From: Spirochaetales bacterium Spiro_07
Lineage (GTDB): Bacteria > Spirochaetota > Spirochaetia > Treponematales > Treponemataceae
Direction of reading: 5' to 3'
Assembly: GCA_001603145.1 (NCBI GenBank)
Contig: LVBI01000030.1
Coordinates: 39,494 to 103,493, forward strand
DNA length: 64,000 nt
This document shows, piece after piece, positions 1-9,074 of this stretch. Each line of letters begins with the position of its first letter. The first letter of the stretch is position 1. Under the pieces are notes generated by a model. It searched no databases and had not been told where the DNA came from. It saw only the letters and a list, made by a program, of their open reading frames with translations. A program made the translations under genes and the position numbers.

Positions 1-192
1 TATCTGGTTAAGGGAACAGAAACCGGGCGCAAACTGGATGTTTTTCCTAAGAAACAGGTGGACTACGCAAAATATAAGAAAATCTTAGATGATTTGGAAT
101 TAATCCCTGACGAATATTTGCCGGTTATCGAGGCAATGGTTCACGCAGCCTCAAAAAAGCTTTCTGAAATTTCAATGTCAAAGAAGATTTAG
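1..192 (+). CDS. C-terminal end of an unidentified protein
   Basis: The window opens inside an open frame that runs in frame 1 for 63 codons to a TAG at 190-192. The visible peptide (starts YLVKGTETGRK, ends SEISMSKKI) is Lys-rich, probably helical and without a motif I recognise, so no function is proposed. The start lies outside the window. Downstream is about 40 bp of AT-rich sequence and then a cluster of palindromic repeats; no clear terminator is seen directly after the stop. Confidence 0.6.
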   Translation, partial: YLVKGTETGRKLDVFPKKQVDYAKYKKILDDLELIPDEYLPVIEAMVHAASKKLSEISMSKKI

Positions 193-235
193 ATATAGGG
201 AGTTAAATCTTTTTCATAGGTTTTGTACAATTAAA

Positions 236-324
236 GATTCCCGCGTCGAGCGCGGGAATGACATAAGCGCAGAACGCGGAAATGATACAAGGGGCAGATG
301 CCGAACTAAATTCGGCATGACGGG
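236..324. repeat. Cluster of three dispersed palindromic repeats
   Basis: Three related units stand in tandem: 236-262 (attcccgcg/cgcgggaat then gaca), a degenerate one at about 270-288, and 297-324 (atgccgaa/ttcggcat then gacgg). The same pattern, an imperfect palindrome whose right arm ends in aatgaca, recurs elsewhere in this window in intergenic DNA. They could act as RNA hairpins at the 3' end of the leftward gene that stops at 342. Confidence 0.7.
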
Positions 325-341
325 TGCAATAACCTCTTCGG

Positions 342-1475
342 CTACTTTAGGTTTTCGGGGTTAAGGCCTTCAAGCTGGGGCAGCACAAAACGGCCGTCTT
401 TGCGTATAAGCACATCGTCAAAGTAGATTTCACCGCCGCCGTATTCTGGGCGCTGAATCAGCACCAAATCCCAGTGGACGGCACTTTTGTTGCCGTTGTT
501 GCAGTCGTCATAGCTGTTGCCGGGCGTAAAATGGATTGAGCCTGAAATTTTCTCGTCAAACAGCGTTTCTTTCATCGGCGACAAAATGTAGGGATTTACG
601 CCCAAAGCGAATTCGCCGACAAAGCGCGCGCCGCTGTCTGTATCAAGCACCTTGTTTATACGCTCTGTGTTGTTGGCACTGGCCTTTATGATTTTTCCGT
701 CTTTAAACTCAAAGCTGATGTTTTCATACAAAAAGCCGCCCTCAAGGCTCGGCGTGTTGTACGAGATTCTGCCGTTTACAGAATCTTTGACCGGCGCGGT
801 ATAGACTTCGCCGTCAGGAATGTTGCATGCACCGTCGCATTTGATTGCAGGCAAGCTTTTAATCGAAAAGCTCAAGTCAGTGCCGGCGCATGTTTCTGTT
901 GCCGGCGAAACAATCCGCACGCGGTCAGTTTTTTCCATAAGCTCAACAAGCGGGTCCATGGCTTTTGACATTTTGGCATAATCAAGGCAGCACACGTCAA
1001 AATAGAAATCTTCAAACGCTTCAAGGCTCATGCCCGAAAGCTGCGCCATTGCGGCGGTCGGCCAGCGCATTACAACCCAGCGTGTGTGGTTCAGGCGCTG
1101 CTGCATGTGCACCGGCTCGTAATAAAGCTTCTGGTACATGGCAGCTTTTTCAGCCGGCACGTCAGACTGCGCATATAAGTTCTGCATCGCCCTAAAGCCC
1201 ACAAAGCAGTTCATCTGCTTCATCTCGGCAAGCTCAATTTCCGCGCGGATTTTGAGCTGCTCTTCTGTTGCGCCGAGCATAAGCTCGCGTTCTACGGAAA
1301 TGTCTTTAAGCGAAACGAAAGGCAAGCCGCCTGCGCTGTATGTTGCGCGCACGAGCGCTTTTACAAAATCGGGCGTCACGTTGTTGTTCTGAATAAGCAC
1401 GCGGTCGCCTTTCTGTACTTTTATTGAATGTCGCACAATATTTTCTGCGAGCGTGTCAATTCTTGGGTCTTTCAT
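342..1475 (-). CDS. M29 family aminopeptidase (AmpS/PepS type)
   Basis: Metal-dependent aminopeptidase of the M29 (thermophilic metalloprotease) family, a cytoplasmic exopeptidase that removes N-terminal residues from peptides. The 377 aa length is normal for the family. Visible features are the N-terminal Rossmann-like half and the C-terminal metal-site motifs: Glu223 in PDGEV, Glu288 in VGEFALG, His315 in SIHFTPG, and His334/Asp336 in VHWDLV. The ATG is preceded by AAGGAGC, six bases upstream. It is monocistronic as far as can be seen; the gap to tex (1476-1674) carries palindromic repeats and the tex terminator. Family assignment is from motif recognition; substrate preference is unknown. 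Confidence 0.88.
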   Translation of the reverse strand: MKDPRIDTLAENIVRHSIKVQKGDRVLIQNNNVTPDFVKALVRATYSAGGLPFVSLKDISVERELMLGATEEQLKIRAEIELAEMKQMNCFVGFRAMQNLYAQSDVPAEKAAMYQKLYYEPVHMQQRLNHTRWVVMRWPTAAMAQLSGMSLEAFEDFYFDVCCLDYAKMSKAMDPLVELMEKTDRVRIVSPATETCAGTDLSFSIKSLPAIKCDGACNIPDGEVYTAPVKDSVNGRISYNTPSLEGGFLYENISFEFKDGKIIKASANNTERINKVLDTDSGARFVGEFALGVNPYILSPMKETLFDEKISGSIHFTPGNSYDDCNNGNKSAVHWDLVLIQRPEYGGGEIYFDDVLIRKDGRFVLPQLEGLNPENLK

Positions 1476-1527
1476 GTTCTGCTCCTTTTATGGTTATTGA
1501 ACCAAGCCAGAATGACAATTATTTGGT

Positions 1528-1597
1528 GTCATGCTGAACTTGGTTCAGCATCTGCGCTGTATATATCATAGAGATTCCGAAACAAGTTCGGAATGAC
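1528..1597. repeat. Two dispersed palindromic repeats in opposite orientation
   Basis: Unit 1528-1552 reads gtcat-gctgaac-ttg-gttcagc and unit 1572-1597 reads attccgaa-acaag-ttcggaat-gaca. They belong to the same repeat family as 236-324, 19324-19350, 30926-30961, 58841-58876 and 63941-63961. Confidence 0.65.
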
Positions 1598-1632
1598 ATT
1601 AGCCCTCAATATATCAGATTGTTCATTCCGGC

Positions 1633-1662
1633 AAAAAAAATCTGGCAGCGGAAACTGCCAGA
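1633..1662 (-). terminator. Rho-independent terminator of tex
   Basis: On the minus strand a perfect 8-bp stem TCTGGCAG/CTGCCAGA (1655-1662 with 1641-1648, 6-nt loop) is followed by eight T (1640-1633). It lies 12 bp past the tex stop codon. Confidence 0.9.
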
Positions 1663-1674
1663 CTGAAATTTGCG

Positions 1675-4035
1675 CTATTTCTTTAAGAGAGCGGCAAACG
1701 GATTGTAGGTCATGCCGTCGTCAGAGCCGGAATAGCTGCGCTGCGGACGGTCTGACTTTTTGTAGCCGTCTTTCGGTTTGTCGCCGGCCTTGCGCACAAC
1801 AACGCGCTTTTTGCCGCCTTCAGCAGAAACGCCCTGTTTCGGTGCGCCGCTTCTTGCAGAAGATTCGCTCTTGAGAGAAAGACTTATGCGCCTTCTGTCT
1901 GTATCAAGCCCGATGATTCTGAATTCTTTTACGTCACCAACTTTCAAAACGTCCATCGGGTCTGAAACATAAGAATCGCTGAGCTCAGAAATGTGAATCA
2001 AGCCTGTTTCGTGAAGCCCGATGTCAACGAATGCGCCGAAATCGACGACGTTCTTGATTTTGCCCGTAACTTTCATGCCTTCTTTCAGGTCTTCAAACTG
2101 AAGAACGCCTTTCTGCATAATCGGTGCAGGGTAGTCTTCGCGCGGGTCGCGGTTCGGTTTCTGCAATTCTTCGATAATGTCGTTGAGCGTTGTTTCGCCG
2201 AGCTTGTATTTTTCGCACAGAGACTTGCGTGTTTCTGTGCTGATTTTTTCACCGGCTTTTACAGCTTTGTAGACTTCGCGCGCAACGTCGTAATTTTCGG
2301 GGTGAACCCAAGTGTTGTCTAGCGGGTCTGCGCTTTCTGCAATTTTCAAGAAGCCTGCGCACTGCTCAAAAGCTTTCGGACCAAGACCCGGAACTTTTTT
2401 CAAATCTTCGCGGCTTTTGATTTTTCCGTTTGCATCGCGGTAAGCTACAATTTTTTTAGCCGTGCTTGAGTTGATGCCTGAAACATATTTCAAGAGCATG
2501 TAGCTTGCTGTGTTCAGGTTTACGCCGACGTTGTTTACAACTGAACTTACAACCTCGTCAAGCTGTTCGGCGAGCTTTTTCTGGTTTACGTCATGCTGAT
2601 AAAGGCCAACGCCGATGGCTTTCGGGTCAATCTTGCAAAGCTCGGCGAGCGGGTCTTGCAGGCGGCGGCCCATGCTGATTGCGCCGCGGACCATAACGTC
2701 AAGGTCTGGGAATTCTTCTGTGCCGACCGGGCTTGCAGAATAAACTGAAGCGCCAGATTCATCTACGACGGTGTACTCAACATCGCTGTTCGCATAGTTT
2801 TCGCTTATAACCTTGCTGACGATAGCCTGAACTTCCTGGCTGCCAGTGCCGTTGCCTACGGCGAGCACCTGAATGTCATATTTGTCGATTGCATCGTTGA
2901 TTAAATCGTAAGCTTCTTTCGGGTTCTGTTCCTGAAAAATCTTGAAAAAGCCGAGATATTTGCCGGTTTCGTCAAGAGCCGCACATTTTGTGCCGTTGCG
3001 GTAGCCCGGGTCAATGCCGAGAACGCGGCTGCCCTTAATCGGCTGCGTCATCAGCAAATTCTTGAGGTTCTCGCTGAAAACGCCGATGCCGTGGTTGTCG
3101 GCTTCGTCCGTTTCGTCGCTTCTGATTTCGCGTACAACAGACGGCGAAAGCAAGCGCACAACGCCGTCTTCGATTGCGTCTTTATGATAGTGGTTGTTGA
3201 TGTTCTGATGACCCTGCAGCATTGCGACTGCTTCATCAACGTCAACATCGATTGTAACTTCAAGCGCACCTTCACGTTCTGCGCGGTTTATCGCAAGAAT
3301 GCGGTGCGGCTTAACCTGATTGAGCGGCTCTTTGTAATCCCAGTACATCTGATAAGTTGAGACTTTCTGCGCCTGCTCTTCGGTCTGGCCTTCCGGTACA
3401 ATGCCCTTTGTCACGATGTTGCCGCTCTTCATATAGAGGTTGTGCACGGCTTCGCGGTTGTTCGCTTCCTGGCTTACGCGCTCTGCGATGATGTCTTGTG
3501 CACCGGCAAGCGCATCGGCGGCTGTTTCCACGTTCAAGGCCGGGTCTTCATTGTCAGTCTTGATGTATTTTTCAGCTTCTTTTTCGATTGCGGCATCATC
3601 CATCTCAAGCATGGCATCGGCAAGTGGCTCAAGACCTTTTTCGGCTGCAACCATTCCGCGTGTCTTCTTCTTTTTCTTGAACGGTGCCCAAAGATCTTCG
3701 AGCGCGGCCAGCGTTGTGGCTGCCATAATCGCTTCGTACAGAGAATCTGTAAGCTTGCCCTGCGCAAAAACGCCTTTGACAATTTCAATGCGGCGCTCTT
3801 CAAGGTTTTTATATGATTTATAAGAGTGGTCGATGTTCAGAACCTGAACTTCGTCAAGGTTGCCGGTCTTATCCTTGCGGTAGCGGCTGATGAACGCCAC
3901 CGTGCAGTCTTCTTCAAAAAGGCTGATAACAGCACTGACCTGCTGCAGCTGAATGTTCAGCTCGCCGGCAATTTTTTTCATAATGTCGACTTCGTTTACT
4001 GTGAGTGCGTCGACTGATTCTTGTGTAAATTCCAT
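1675..4035 (-). CDS. tex: Tex-family transcription accessory / RNA-binding protein
   Basis: Cytoplasmic nucleic-acid-binding protein of the Tex/Spt6-like family. In order: N-terminal Tex helical domain, YqgF/RNaseH-like fold (VLGIDPGYRNGTKCAALDETG region), helix-hairpin-helix segment (YRDANGKIKSREDLKKVPGLG), and a C-terminal S1 domain (GKIKNVVDFGAFVDIGLHETG region) with a basic, Ser-rich tail. The frame stays open upstream to 4146, but I place the start at the ATG at 4035 because GGAG lies five bases before it and the preceding 37 residues form a hydrophobic segment foreign to Tex. This gives 786 aa, close to the usual 720-790. A strong terminator follows. Confidence 0.92.
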   Translation of the reverse strand: MEFTQESVDALTVNEVDIMKKIAGELNIQLQQVSAVISLFEEDCTVAFISRYRKDKTGNLDEVQVLNIDHSYKSYKNLEERRIEIVKGVFAQGKLTDSLYEAIMAATTLAALEDLWAPFKKKKKTRGMVAAEKGLEPLADAMLEMDDAAIEKEAEKYIKTDNEDPALNVETAADALAGAQDIIAERVSQEANNREAVHNLYMKSGNIVTKGIVPEGQTEEQAQKVSTYQMYWDYKEPLNQVKPHRILAINRAEREGALEVTIDVDVDEAVAMLQGHQNINNHYHKDAIEDGVVRLLSPSVVREIRSDETDEADNHGIGVFSENLKNLLMTQPIKGSRVLGIDPGYRNGTKCAALDETGKYLGFFKIFQEQNPKEAYDLINDAIDKYDIQVLAVGNGTGSQEVQAIVSKVISENYANSDVEYTVVDESGASVYSASPVGTEEFPDLDVMVRGAISMGRRLQDPLAELCKIDPKAIGVGLYQHDVNQKKLAEQLDEVVSSVVNNVGVNLNTASYMLLKYVSGINSSTAKKIVAYRDANGKIKSREDLKKVPGLGPKAFEQCAGFLKIAESADPLDNTWVHPENYDVAREVYKAVKAGEKISTETRKSLCEKYKLGETTLNDIIEELQKPNRDPREDYPAPIMQKGVLQFEDLKEGMKVTGKIKNVVDFGAFVDIGLHETGLIHISELSDSYVSDPMDVLKVGDVKEFRIIGLDTDRRRISLSLKSESSARSGAPKQGVSAEGGKKRVVVRKAGDKPKDGYKKSDRPQRSYSGSDDGMTYNPFAALLKK

Positions 4036-4133
4036 TGTTTCTCCATAAGCAAATGAATGCAGAAACAAATAATACGGAAAAACGACTAAAAAAACAAGGT
4101 AAATATTTGGAAAATGAGCAAAACACAAGACGT

Positions 4134-4255
4134 GGCGGCGTAGCATGGTTCAAAACCGCGCGATAACGCGCTATGCACTGTTTGTTGTATTGAAACTATA
4201 AATATGCCGCTTCCGCGACGGCAACGAACAGAGCATTTTTGAACCACGCTCCGCC
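4134..4255. repeat. Imperfect inverted repeat of about 120 bp (MITE-like)
   Basis: In the 423-bp gap between tex and the DUF89 gene, 4134-4154 (ggcgg.g..gc.tggttcaaaa) is matched in reverse complement by 4235-4255. The roughly 80 bp between contain a smaller palindrome, gcgcg-ataa-cgcgc. No coding potential is seen here. It looks like a small non-autonomous element or structured RNA; there is no second copy in the window to support mobility. Confidence 0.45.
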
Positions 4256-4386
4256 TCTGCCTTATTTGCATCCTCTTCACCTAAAAATACTGCAAATCTC
4301 GGTTGCTGAGCGGAGTCGAAGCAACCGTTCATAGCATACATTCTTCCATTGGTCTTTTTGACTTGGTTCAGCTTCGCTCATCATGC

Positions 4387-4425
4387 AACGTTCAATGAGA
4401 ATTTAATTGACATTCTCTGAACGTT
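4387..4425. repeat. Hairpin-forming inverted repeat
   Basis: AACGTTCA(at)GAGAAT pairs with ATTCTC-TGAACGTT around a short AT loop, about 14 bp of stem. It sits downstream of the leftward DUF89 gene but has no T tract, so it is recorded as a repeat or mRNA-end structure. A further palindromic fragment (ggttgctgag..gaagcaacc) lies at about 4299-4324. Confidence 0.5.
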
Positions 4426-4458
4426 CAGGGTGACTTGTCAAAAGCGTTTTGCAATATC

Positions 4459-5340
4459 TTAGTCCGAAGCGCGTTTGCAGATTAGCGTCATCGGTTTTAC
4501 GTTGAAGATTGCGGCAATGGCGGGGCATTTTGCCATAAGCAGATAGAACAGATTCGGGTTGTCGCATGGGTGCAGGCTTTCAAAATTGCCCTGACCTTTT
4601 GCGATTATAACGTCGGCGCTGTTGTAAAGCTCAAGGAATTCATCTGAAACTGTGGCAAGCACCGTTCCGGCGGCTTTGCTTCCGTTCGAGATTACTTCGG
4701 CAGCTTCTTTCATGTTCACGGCTTCTGCATCGAGCATCGTAACATCGTTGAGCACGGCGTGACCGCGCACAACATAAGTGCATGAAATTCCGGCGAACTG
4801 CTGCTTTATCACCTGAATAAAGATTTTGTCCAGCGCAATCTCGCCTGAATTGTCGCCGATGTAAAGCAAAGTTTTTGCGTTTTTCAGCTGATTGAACAGC
4901 GCTTTTCTTTCGTCAATCGAAAACGGAATGTGCGAAGTCTTTTCGGCATTGCTCCAGAAAGCTTCTTCGTCAAACGAATCTGCCGCCGCAAGGTCTATGA
5001 GGTTGCCGTAAATCGCAAAGAACAGCGCCTTGCTGAAGCGCGCCTCTTCATCAGTCTGGCTATTTATAATAGAAAGAATCTTGTCTTTTTGCGCCAAAAC
5101 CGCATTGTCATAGCGCAATTTCAGCTGTTCATAAACATCGCGGAACCCGATTTCGCTTTCGAGCAAATCCCAAGTTTCGCCGATAAGTTCCGGCGTGCAT
5201 TTTGTGTAATCAGCTTCTGCAAGCTGCGCAAGAACTTTCCGCAAGATTCCCTGTGATTTTGATTTTTCTATATTCAAAAGCGAAGTCACTTGCGCAACCT
5301 GCCGCACAATACAAGACGAACAGCTTAAAATAAATTCCAT
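4459..5340 (-). CDS. DUF89/ARMT1-family damage-control phosphatase
   Basis: Metal-dependent phosphatase of the DUF89 family, whose studied members hydrolyse phosphorylated, damaged or surplus metabolites. The 293 aa carry an N-terminal CSSC motif (C7, C10) typical of the prokaryotic subgroup. They also carry the active-site motifs GDNSGE (162-167), VRGHAVLNDV (191-200) and AKGQGNFESL (247-256). It is divergent from the MBOAT gene at 5419. No Shine-Dalgarno is obvious before the ATG; TATGCT ends about ten bases upstream, so the mRNA leader may be very short. Physiological substrate is unknown. Confidence 0.85.
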   Translation of the reverse strand: MEFILSCSSCIVRQVAQVTSLLNIEKSKSQGILRKVLAQLAEADYTKCTPELIGETWDLLESEIGFRDVYEQLKLRYDNAVLAQKDKILSIINSQTDEEARFSKALFFAIYGNLIDLAAADSFDEEAFWSNAEKTSHIPFSIDERKALFNQLKNAKTLLYIGDNSGEIALDKIFIQVIKQQFAGISCTYVVRGHAVLNDVTMLDAEAVNMKEAAEVISNGSKAAGTVLATVSDEFLELYNSADVIIAKGQGNFESLHPCDNPNLFYLLMAKCPAIAAIFNVKPMTLICKRASD

Positions 5341-5418
5341 GCAGAGAAAATAGCATATTAAAAGCAGGCTTGTCTATTTGCAGTAGCAAAAGCTTTTCAA
5401 ATAAGATAAACTGCCAAT

Positions 5419-6972
5419 ATGCTTTTTAACAGTGTTCAGTTTTTCATCTTCTTTCCGATTGTGGCGGTGCTTTATTTTGTCTGCACGCACAAAATCAGGA
5501 ACAACCTTTACAGCCGCATTCTGCTGCTTGCCGCAAGCCTTTTCTTTTATGCTTGCTGGAACCCGGCTTATCTGCTTTTGATTTTGACTTCGGTTGCTGT
5601 TACGTGGACGAGCGGTCTTTTAATGGAAAAAGCCGCAGAAGCTGAGGCCGGAGCTGCAATCAAAAAGCGGCTCATACTTGCAGCTTCGCTTGCAATAAAC
5701 TTGCTCATTTTGTTTTTCTTCAAGTATTACAATTTCTTTTCAGATTCAGTTCAGTTTGTATGCTCAAAAATCGGTGCAGAGGCAAAGCTTCCGGCTTTTT
5801 CTGTTCTGCTGCCTGTCGGAATAAGCTTCTATACTTTTCAGGCACTTGGCTATTCTATTGACGTTTACCGCGGAACTGTAAAAGCCGAGCACAACTTTAT
5901 AACTTATGCGCTTTTCGTTACGTTCTTTCCGCAGCTTGTTGCAGGTCCTATTGAAAGAACGGAAAACCTTCTTCCGCAGTTCAAGGTTGATCACACTTTC
6001 GATTATGACAGGGTGACGGACGGACTTAAACTGATGGCTTACGGCATGTTCAAAAAAGTTGTGGTTGCAAGCCGTCTCGCGCTGTACACAGACCGTGTTT
6101 ATGCCGACATTGCAGGTTCTTCCGGTACGGCGGTTGCAATTGGCACGGTGTTTTTCGCGTTTCAGATTTTGTGCGATTTTTCGGGCTATTCAGACATTGC
6201 AATTGGTGTTGCAAAAGTTCTCGGCTTTAACTTAATGCGGAACTTTGAGCGGCCGTATTTTTCTAAATCTATCGCCGAATTCTGGCGGCGCTGGCATATT
6301 TCGCTTTCTACATGGTTCAAAGACTATGTGTATATTCCGCTTGGCGGCAGCAGATGCAGCACGGCGCGCCGTTGCTTCAACTTGTTCGTCACATTTTTGA
6401 TAAGCGGTTTATGGCACGGCGCGGCGTTTCATTTTGTGCTGTGGGGTGCAATTCACGGCTTTTATCAAGTTGCAGGCGTTATTACAAAACCGGCGCGGCA
6501 GCTTATTCTGCGCAAAACTGGTATTGTTTCAGAAGACGGAAAAACGAAACGCTGGTGGCAGTTTGTGCAAGCTGCGTTTACATTTGCACTTGTATGCTTC
6601 GCATGGATTTTCTTTAGGGCTTCTTCAACGGCAGATGCTTTGCTTGCCGCGCAGAAAATGCTTTTGTGCCCTAAAGAGATTGTTCAGTCTGTGTCCGGGC
6701 TTCTGCACGGCACAATCGGCTTCGGCGAAGGTTTCTTCCGCCCGTATACGCTTGGCTTTTTTAAGCCGACGCTGGCATCTTTTGTGGTCTGCATTGCTGT
6801 TATCGCGGCAGTTTCGCTTGCCACAAGACGTAAGACCGGCTGTGAGCTTATAAAGGAAAAACCTGCTTTTGTTCGATGGTTCTTATATTATGCAGTAACT
6901 GCTGCTGTTTTTTATTTTGCAGTTGATGCTGGGCTTTTTGAAGCTCAGGAATTTATTTATTTTCAGTTTTAG
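5419..6972 (+). CDS. MBOAT family membrane O-acyltransferase (AlgI/DltB-like)
   Basis: Polytopic inner-membrane enzyme that transfers acyl (usually acetyl) groups to an extracytoplasmic polysaccharide or similar acceptor. The 517 aa contain about ten hydrophobic segments and the family signatures: FPQLVAGPIER (170-180), YSDIAIG (257-263), RRWHISLS with His293, and SGLWHGAAFHF with the catalytic His333. It forms a two-gene unit with the SGNH-like protein at 6981, an arrangement typical of polysaccharide O-acetylation pairs such as AlgI with AlgJ/X. The acceptor cannot be told from this sequence. Confidence 0.92.
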   Translation: MLFNSVQFFIFFPIVAVLYFVCTHKIRNNLYSRILLLAASLFFYACWNPAYLLLILTSVAVTWTSGLLMEKAAEAEAGAAIKKRLILAASLAINLLILFFFKYYNFFSDSVQFVCSKIGAEAKLPAFSVLLPVGISFYTFQALGYSIDVYRGTVKAEHNFITYALFVTFFPQLVAGPIERTENLLPQFKVDHTFDYDRVTDGLKLMAYGMFKKVVVASRLALYTDRVYADIAGSSGTAVAIGTVFFAFQILCDFSGYSDIAIGVAKVLGFNLMRNFERPYFSKSIAEFWRRWHISLSTWFKDYVYIPLGGSRCSTARRCFNLFVTFLISGLWHGAAFHFVLWGAIHGFYQVAGVITKPARQLILRKTGIVSEDGKTKRWWQFVQAAFTFALVCFAWIFFRASSTADALLAAQKMLLCPKEIVQSVSGLLHGTIGFGEGFFRPYTLGFFKPTLASFVVCIAVIAAVSLATRRKTGCELIKEKPAFVRWFLYYAVTAAVFYFAVDAGLFEAQEFIYFQF

Positions 6973-6980
6973 GGTGTGTG

Positions 6981-7913
6981 ATGAGACAGTTTTTGATTAA
7001 AATTTCAGCTATTACAATACCGTTTATCGTTCTGCTGCTCGTGCTGAATTATGCTTTCAGCAAATCTTACTGGTGGACTGTTTATTATACCGAGCAAGAA
7101 AAATTCAGCCATGTTCCGCAAAATATTCAGCTTGCAAACGTAGGCTCTTCACATGGCGTCTACGCCTTTGATTACAGTGATTTTCCAGAGTATACGGCTT
7201 TTAATATGGCTGTCTGCTGGCAGCATCATGGGTATAATTACCATGTATTAAAGCAGTATATTGATTATTTTTCAGAAGATGCTGTTATGCTCATACCAAT
7301 TTCTTATTTTGATATAACCAGAATCGATGAGGAACCTTTGTATAAGTATTATAAAATTCTTGAAAAGAAAAATTTTCCTGACTGGAATATAAAAGGATAT
7401 TTCTTATTCAAGGTTTTCCCGTTTTTTTCTACAAAAGAACCTTGGAAGAAAATCTTGATAAACGAATCAAATTCAGTGCTTGCAGCGCATGAACGGACAA
7501 TAGTTACGGAACAGTCTGTTACTACTGATGCTAAAGTGATGTATGAAATCTTTACAAAAGATAATGGCGCAGAAAAAGGCGAGGAAGGGTTTCAGTATAA
7601 TTTTGAGGCTGTTTCAAAAATCATAGATTTGTGCCATGAGCACAGCATAATTCCGGTTCTGGTGAGCACGCCTCAGACTGATAAATTGAATGATTTGCAT
7701 GAAGAAGCTGATTTTTTCAGCAAATTTTACCGCTTTACAGATGTCTTAAAAGAAAAATATCCGGGGCTTATCTATTTAGATTATTCTCAGATAAGCGAAT
7801 ATTCATCAGACTATTCTTTGTTTTTTGATTCGACTCATCTCAACAATAAAGGCGCAAAGAAATTCACGGCACAAATTGTTCAAGACCTGAAAAAAGCGGG
7901 GTTGCTGCAATAA
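6981..7913 (+). CDS. SGNH-like membrane-anchored partner of the MBOAT acyltransferase
   Basis: The 310 aa protein has an N-terminal membrane anchor (about residues 8-25) and a periplasmic-side domain. NVGSSHG (53-59) resembles the nucleophile block of SGNH hydrolases, and DSTHLNNKG with Asp283/His286 resembles their Asp-x-x-His block. Its start lies eight bases after the MBOAT stop; I prefer ATG 6981 over GTG 6978 because AGGGTG is better placed for it. By analogy with AlgJ/AlgX/DltD-type proteins it probably completes acyl transfer outside the membrane. Its low similarity to named members makes the precise family uncertain. Confidence 0.7.
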   Translation: MRQFLIKISAITIPFIVLLLVLNYAFSKSYWWTVYYTEQEKFSHVPQNIQLANVGSSHGVYAFDYSDFPEYTAFNMAVCWQHHGYNYHVLKQYIDYFSEDAVMLIPISYFDITRIDEEPLYKYYKILEKKNFPDWNIKGYFLFKVFPFFSTKEPWKKILINESNSVLAAHERTIVTEQSVTTDAKVMYEIFTKDNGAEKGEEGFQYNFEAVSKIIDLCHEHSIIPVLVSTPQTDKLNDLHEEADFFSKFYRFTDVLKEKYPGLIYLDYSQISEYSSDYSLFFDSTHLNNKGAKKFTAQIVQDLKKAGLLQ

Positions 7914-8089
7914 TGCATATCAGTTTTTACACAAAAACAAATTTTCCGCATTAACTTTTGACTGCCTTCCTTTGTTATATTTGCATAAATAACTGATTTT
8001 TAATTGAAGAAGCCGCCGAAACTGCATATAATTATGTAAAATGGGGTTATGTTCGATTAACAGCAAAGTTAATCTGTGCAAGGAATAAA

Positions 8090-8986
8090 TTGAAGGTTTC
8101 GCACTGTTTTGCAGACATAAAAAAGTTCTCTCTCTCTTTTGCATGTTTTTCAAAAAAAATGCGGAAAACTATTGCAAATTGCGCCATTTTGGCGGTTATG
8201 TCCGTCTCGATGCTCTTTGCTCAAGAAGAAACAGTGCTTGTAAAGAAAAACGAATACGGCGGCAAAACAGTTCAGTTTGTCTATCAGAAAGGCGACCAAT
8301 ATTTTTCACGCCTTGAGTCTTCGGTCTATTATTTTGACGCCGCCGGAAACGCGTGTCGTGTAATCCACAAGTTTAACGAAAGCCAGCAGCTGCTTAAAGG
8401 TTTTGCCGCCCAAGAAGAACGGCTTGAAGACGGGCTTGTGCTCTCTTATAAGCTTACGCTTACGGCAAAGCAGCGCGCCGAGCAGGGCTTTGACTACCTA
8501 ATCGAGTACGTCGGCGAAGATGGTTCAATCATCAGAAAGCAGTACGTAAAAGGCGAGTTGAGCCGCACCGAGCAGACTGGCTCATTCACCGATGTTTATC
8601 CGTTTTATGCTTTGGATGTTCTTGAAAAATATCTAGCCGAAGACGAAACGCACGAAATTGTTTCAGAAAAAGCTGTCTATAAATTCAGCGCAACATTCAG
8701 CCGCGGCAGAAGCTTCGTTGAGTTTACTTCCGGCATGAAGAATATCTCTGATAAAGAAAAAAACATGATTGCAGCCTACATGGACTGCTACAACCAGAGC
8801 CACCTTGCAAAGCTTTTTGTCAAAAAAGTTCAGGTTGAGTACGGACGGCGCACTTACACAGCTTTTGTGCAGGAGCAGCTCGTGCCGTACATTCAAAAAA
8901 AGAAAAAATGCCTGCTTTCTTATGGCGTTGTCGGCTATAACGGCGAGCTTTGCCTTTTGATTACAGCCGTAGGCAATTTGGACTAA
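8090..8986 (+). CDS. Secreted or periplasmic protein of unknown function
   Basis: No family recognised. The protein has a signal peptide (KKMRKTIANCAILAVMSV then SMLFAQ, with cleavage likely after FAQ) and a beta-rich body of about 250 residues containing YYFDAAGNACRVIHKF. Two starts are possible: TTG 8090 with AAGGA five bases upstream (298 aa, giving an unusually long n-region), or ATG 8159 (275 aa, conventional signal peptide but no visible ribosome site). I list the first because of its ribosome site. The gap before it (7914-8089) is AT-rich with no clear terminator. Confidence 0.6.
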   Translation: MKVSHCFADIKKFSLSFACFSKKMRKTIANCAILAVMSVSMLFAQEETVLVKKNEYGGKTVQFVYQKGDQYFSRLESSVYYFDAAGNACRVIHKFNESQQLLKGFAAQEERLEDGLVLSYKLTLTAKQRAEQGFDYLIEYVGEDGSIIRKQYVKGELSRTEQTGSFTDVYPFYALDVLEKYLAEDETHEIVSEKAVYKFSATFSRGRSFVEFTSGMKNISDKEKNMIAAYMDCYNQSHLAKLFVKKVQVEYGRRTYTAFVQEQLVPYIQKKKKCLLSYGVVGYNGELCLLITAVGNLD

Positions 8987-9074
8987 ACTGCTTTTTTTGA
9001 TGCAGCCTGAAGGGCTTGACCCGGAAGCTGCATCAATTCCATATTTCATAATTGCATACGAGGAGGCCTTGCGG

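Noticed and set aside
236..324. CRISPR array
   Set aside because: Repeats are few, palindromic, unequal in sequence and spacing, and no cas gene is present.
3914..4153. Extended Tex start at 4146 with a hydrophobic N-terminus
   Set aside because: The extra 37 residues look like a signal peptide, which Tex does not have, and the ribosome site points to ATG 4035.
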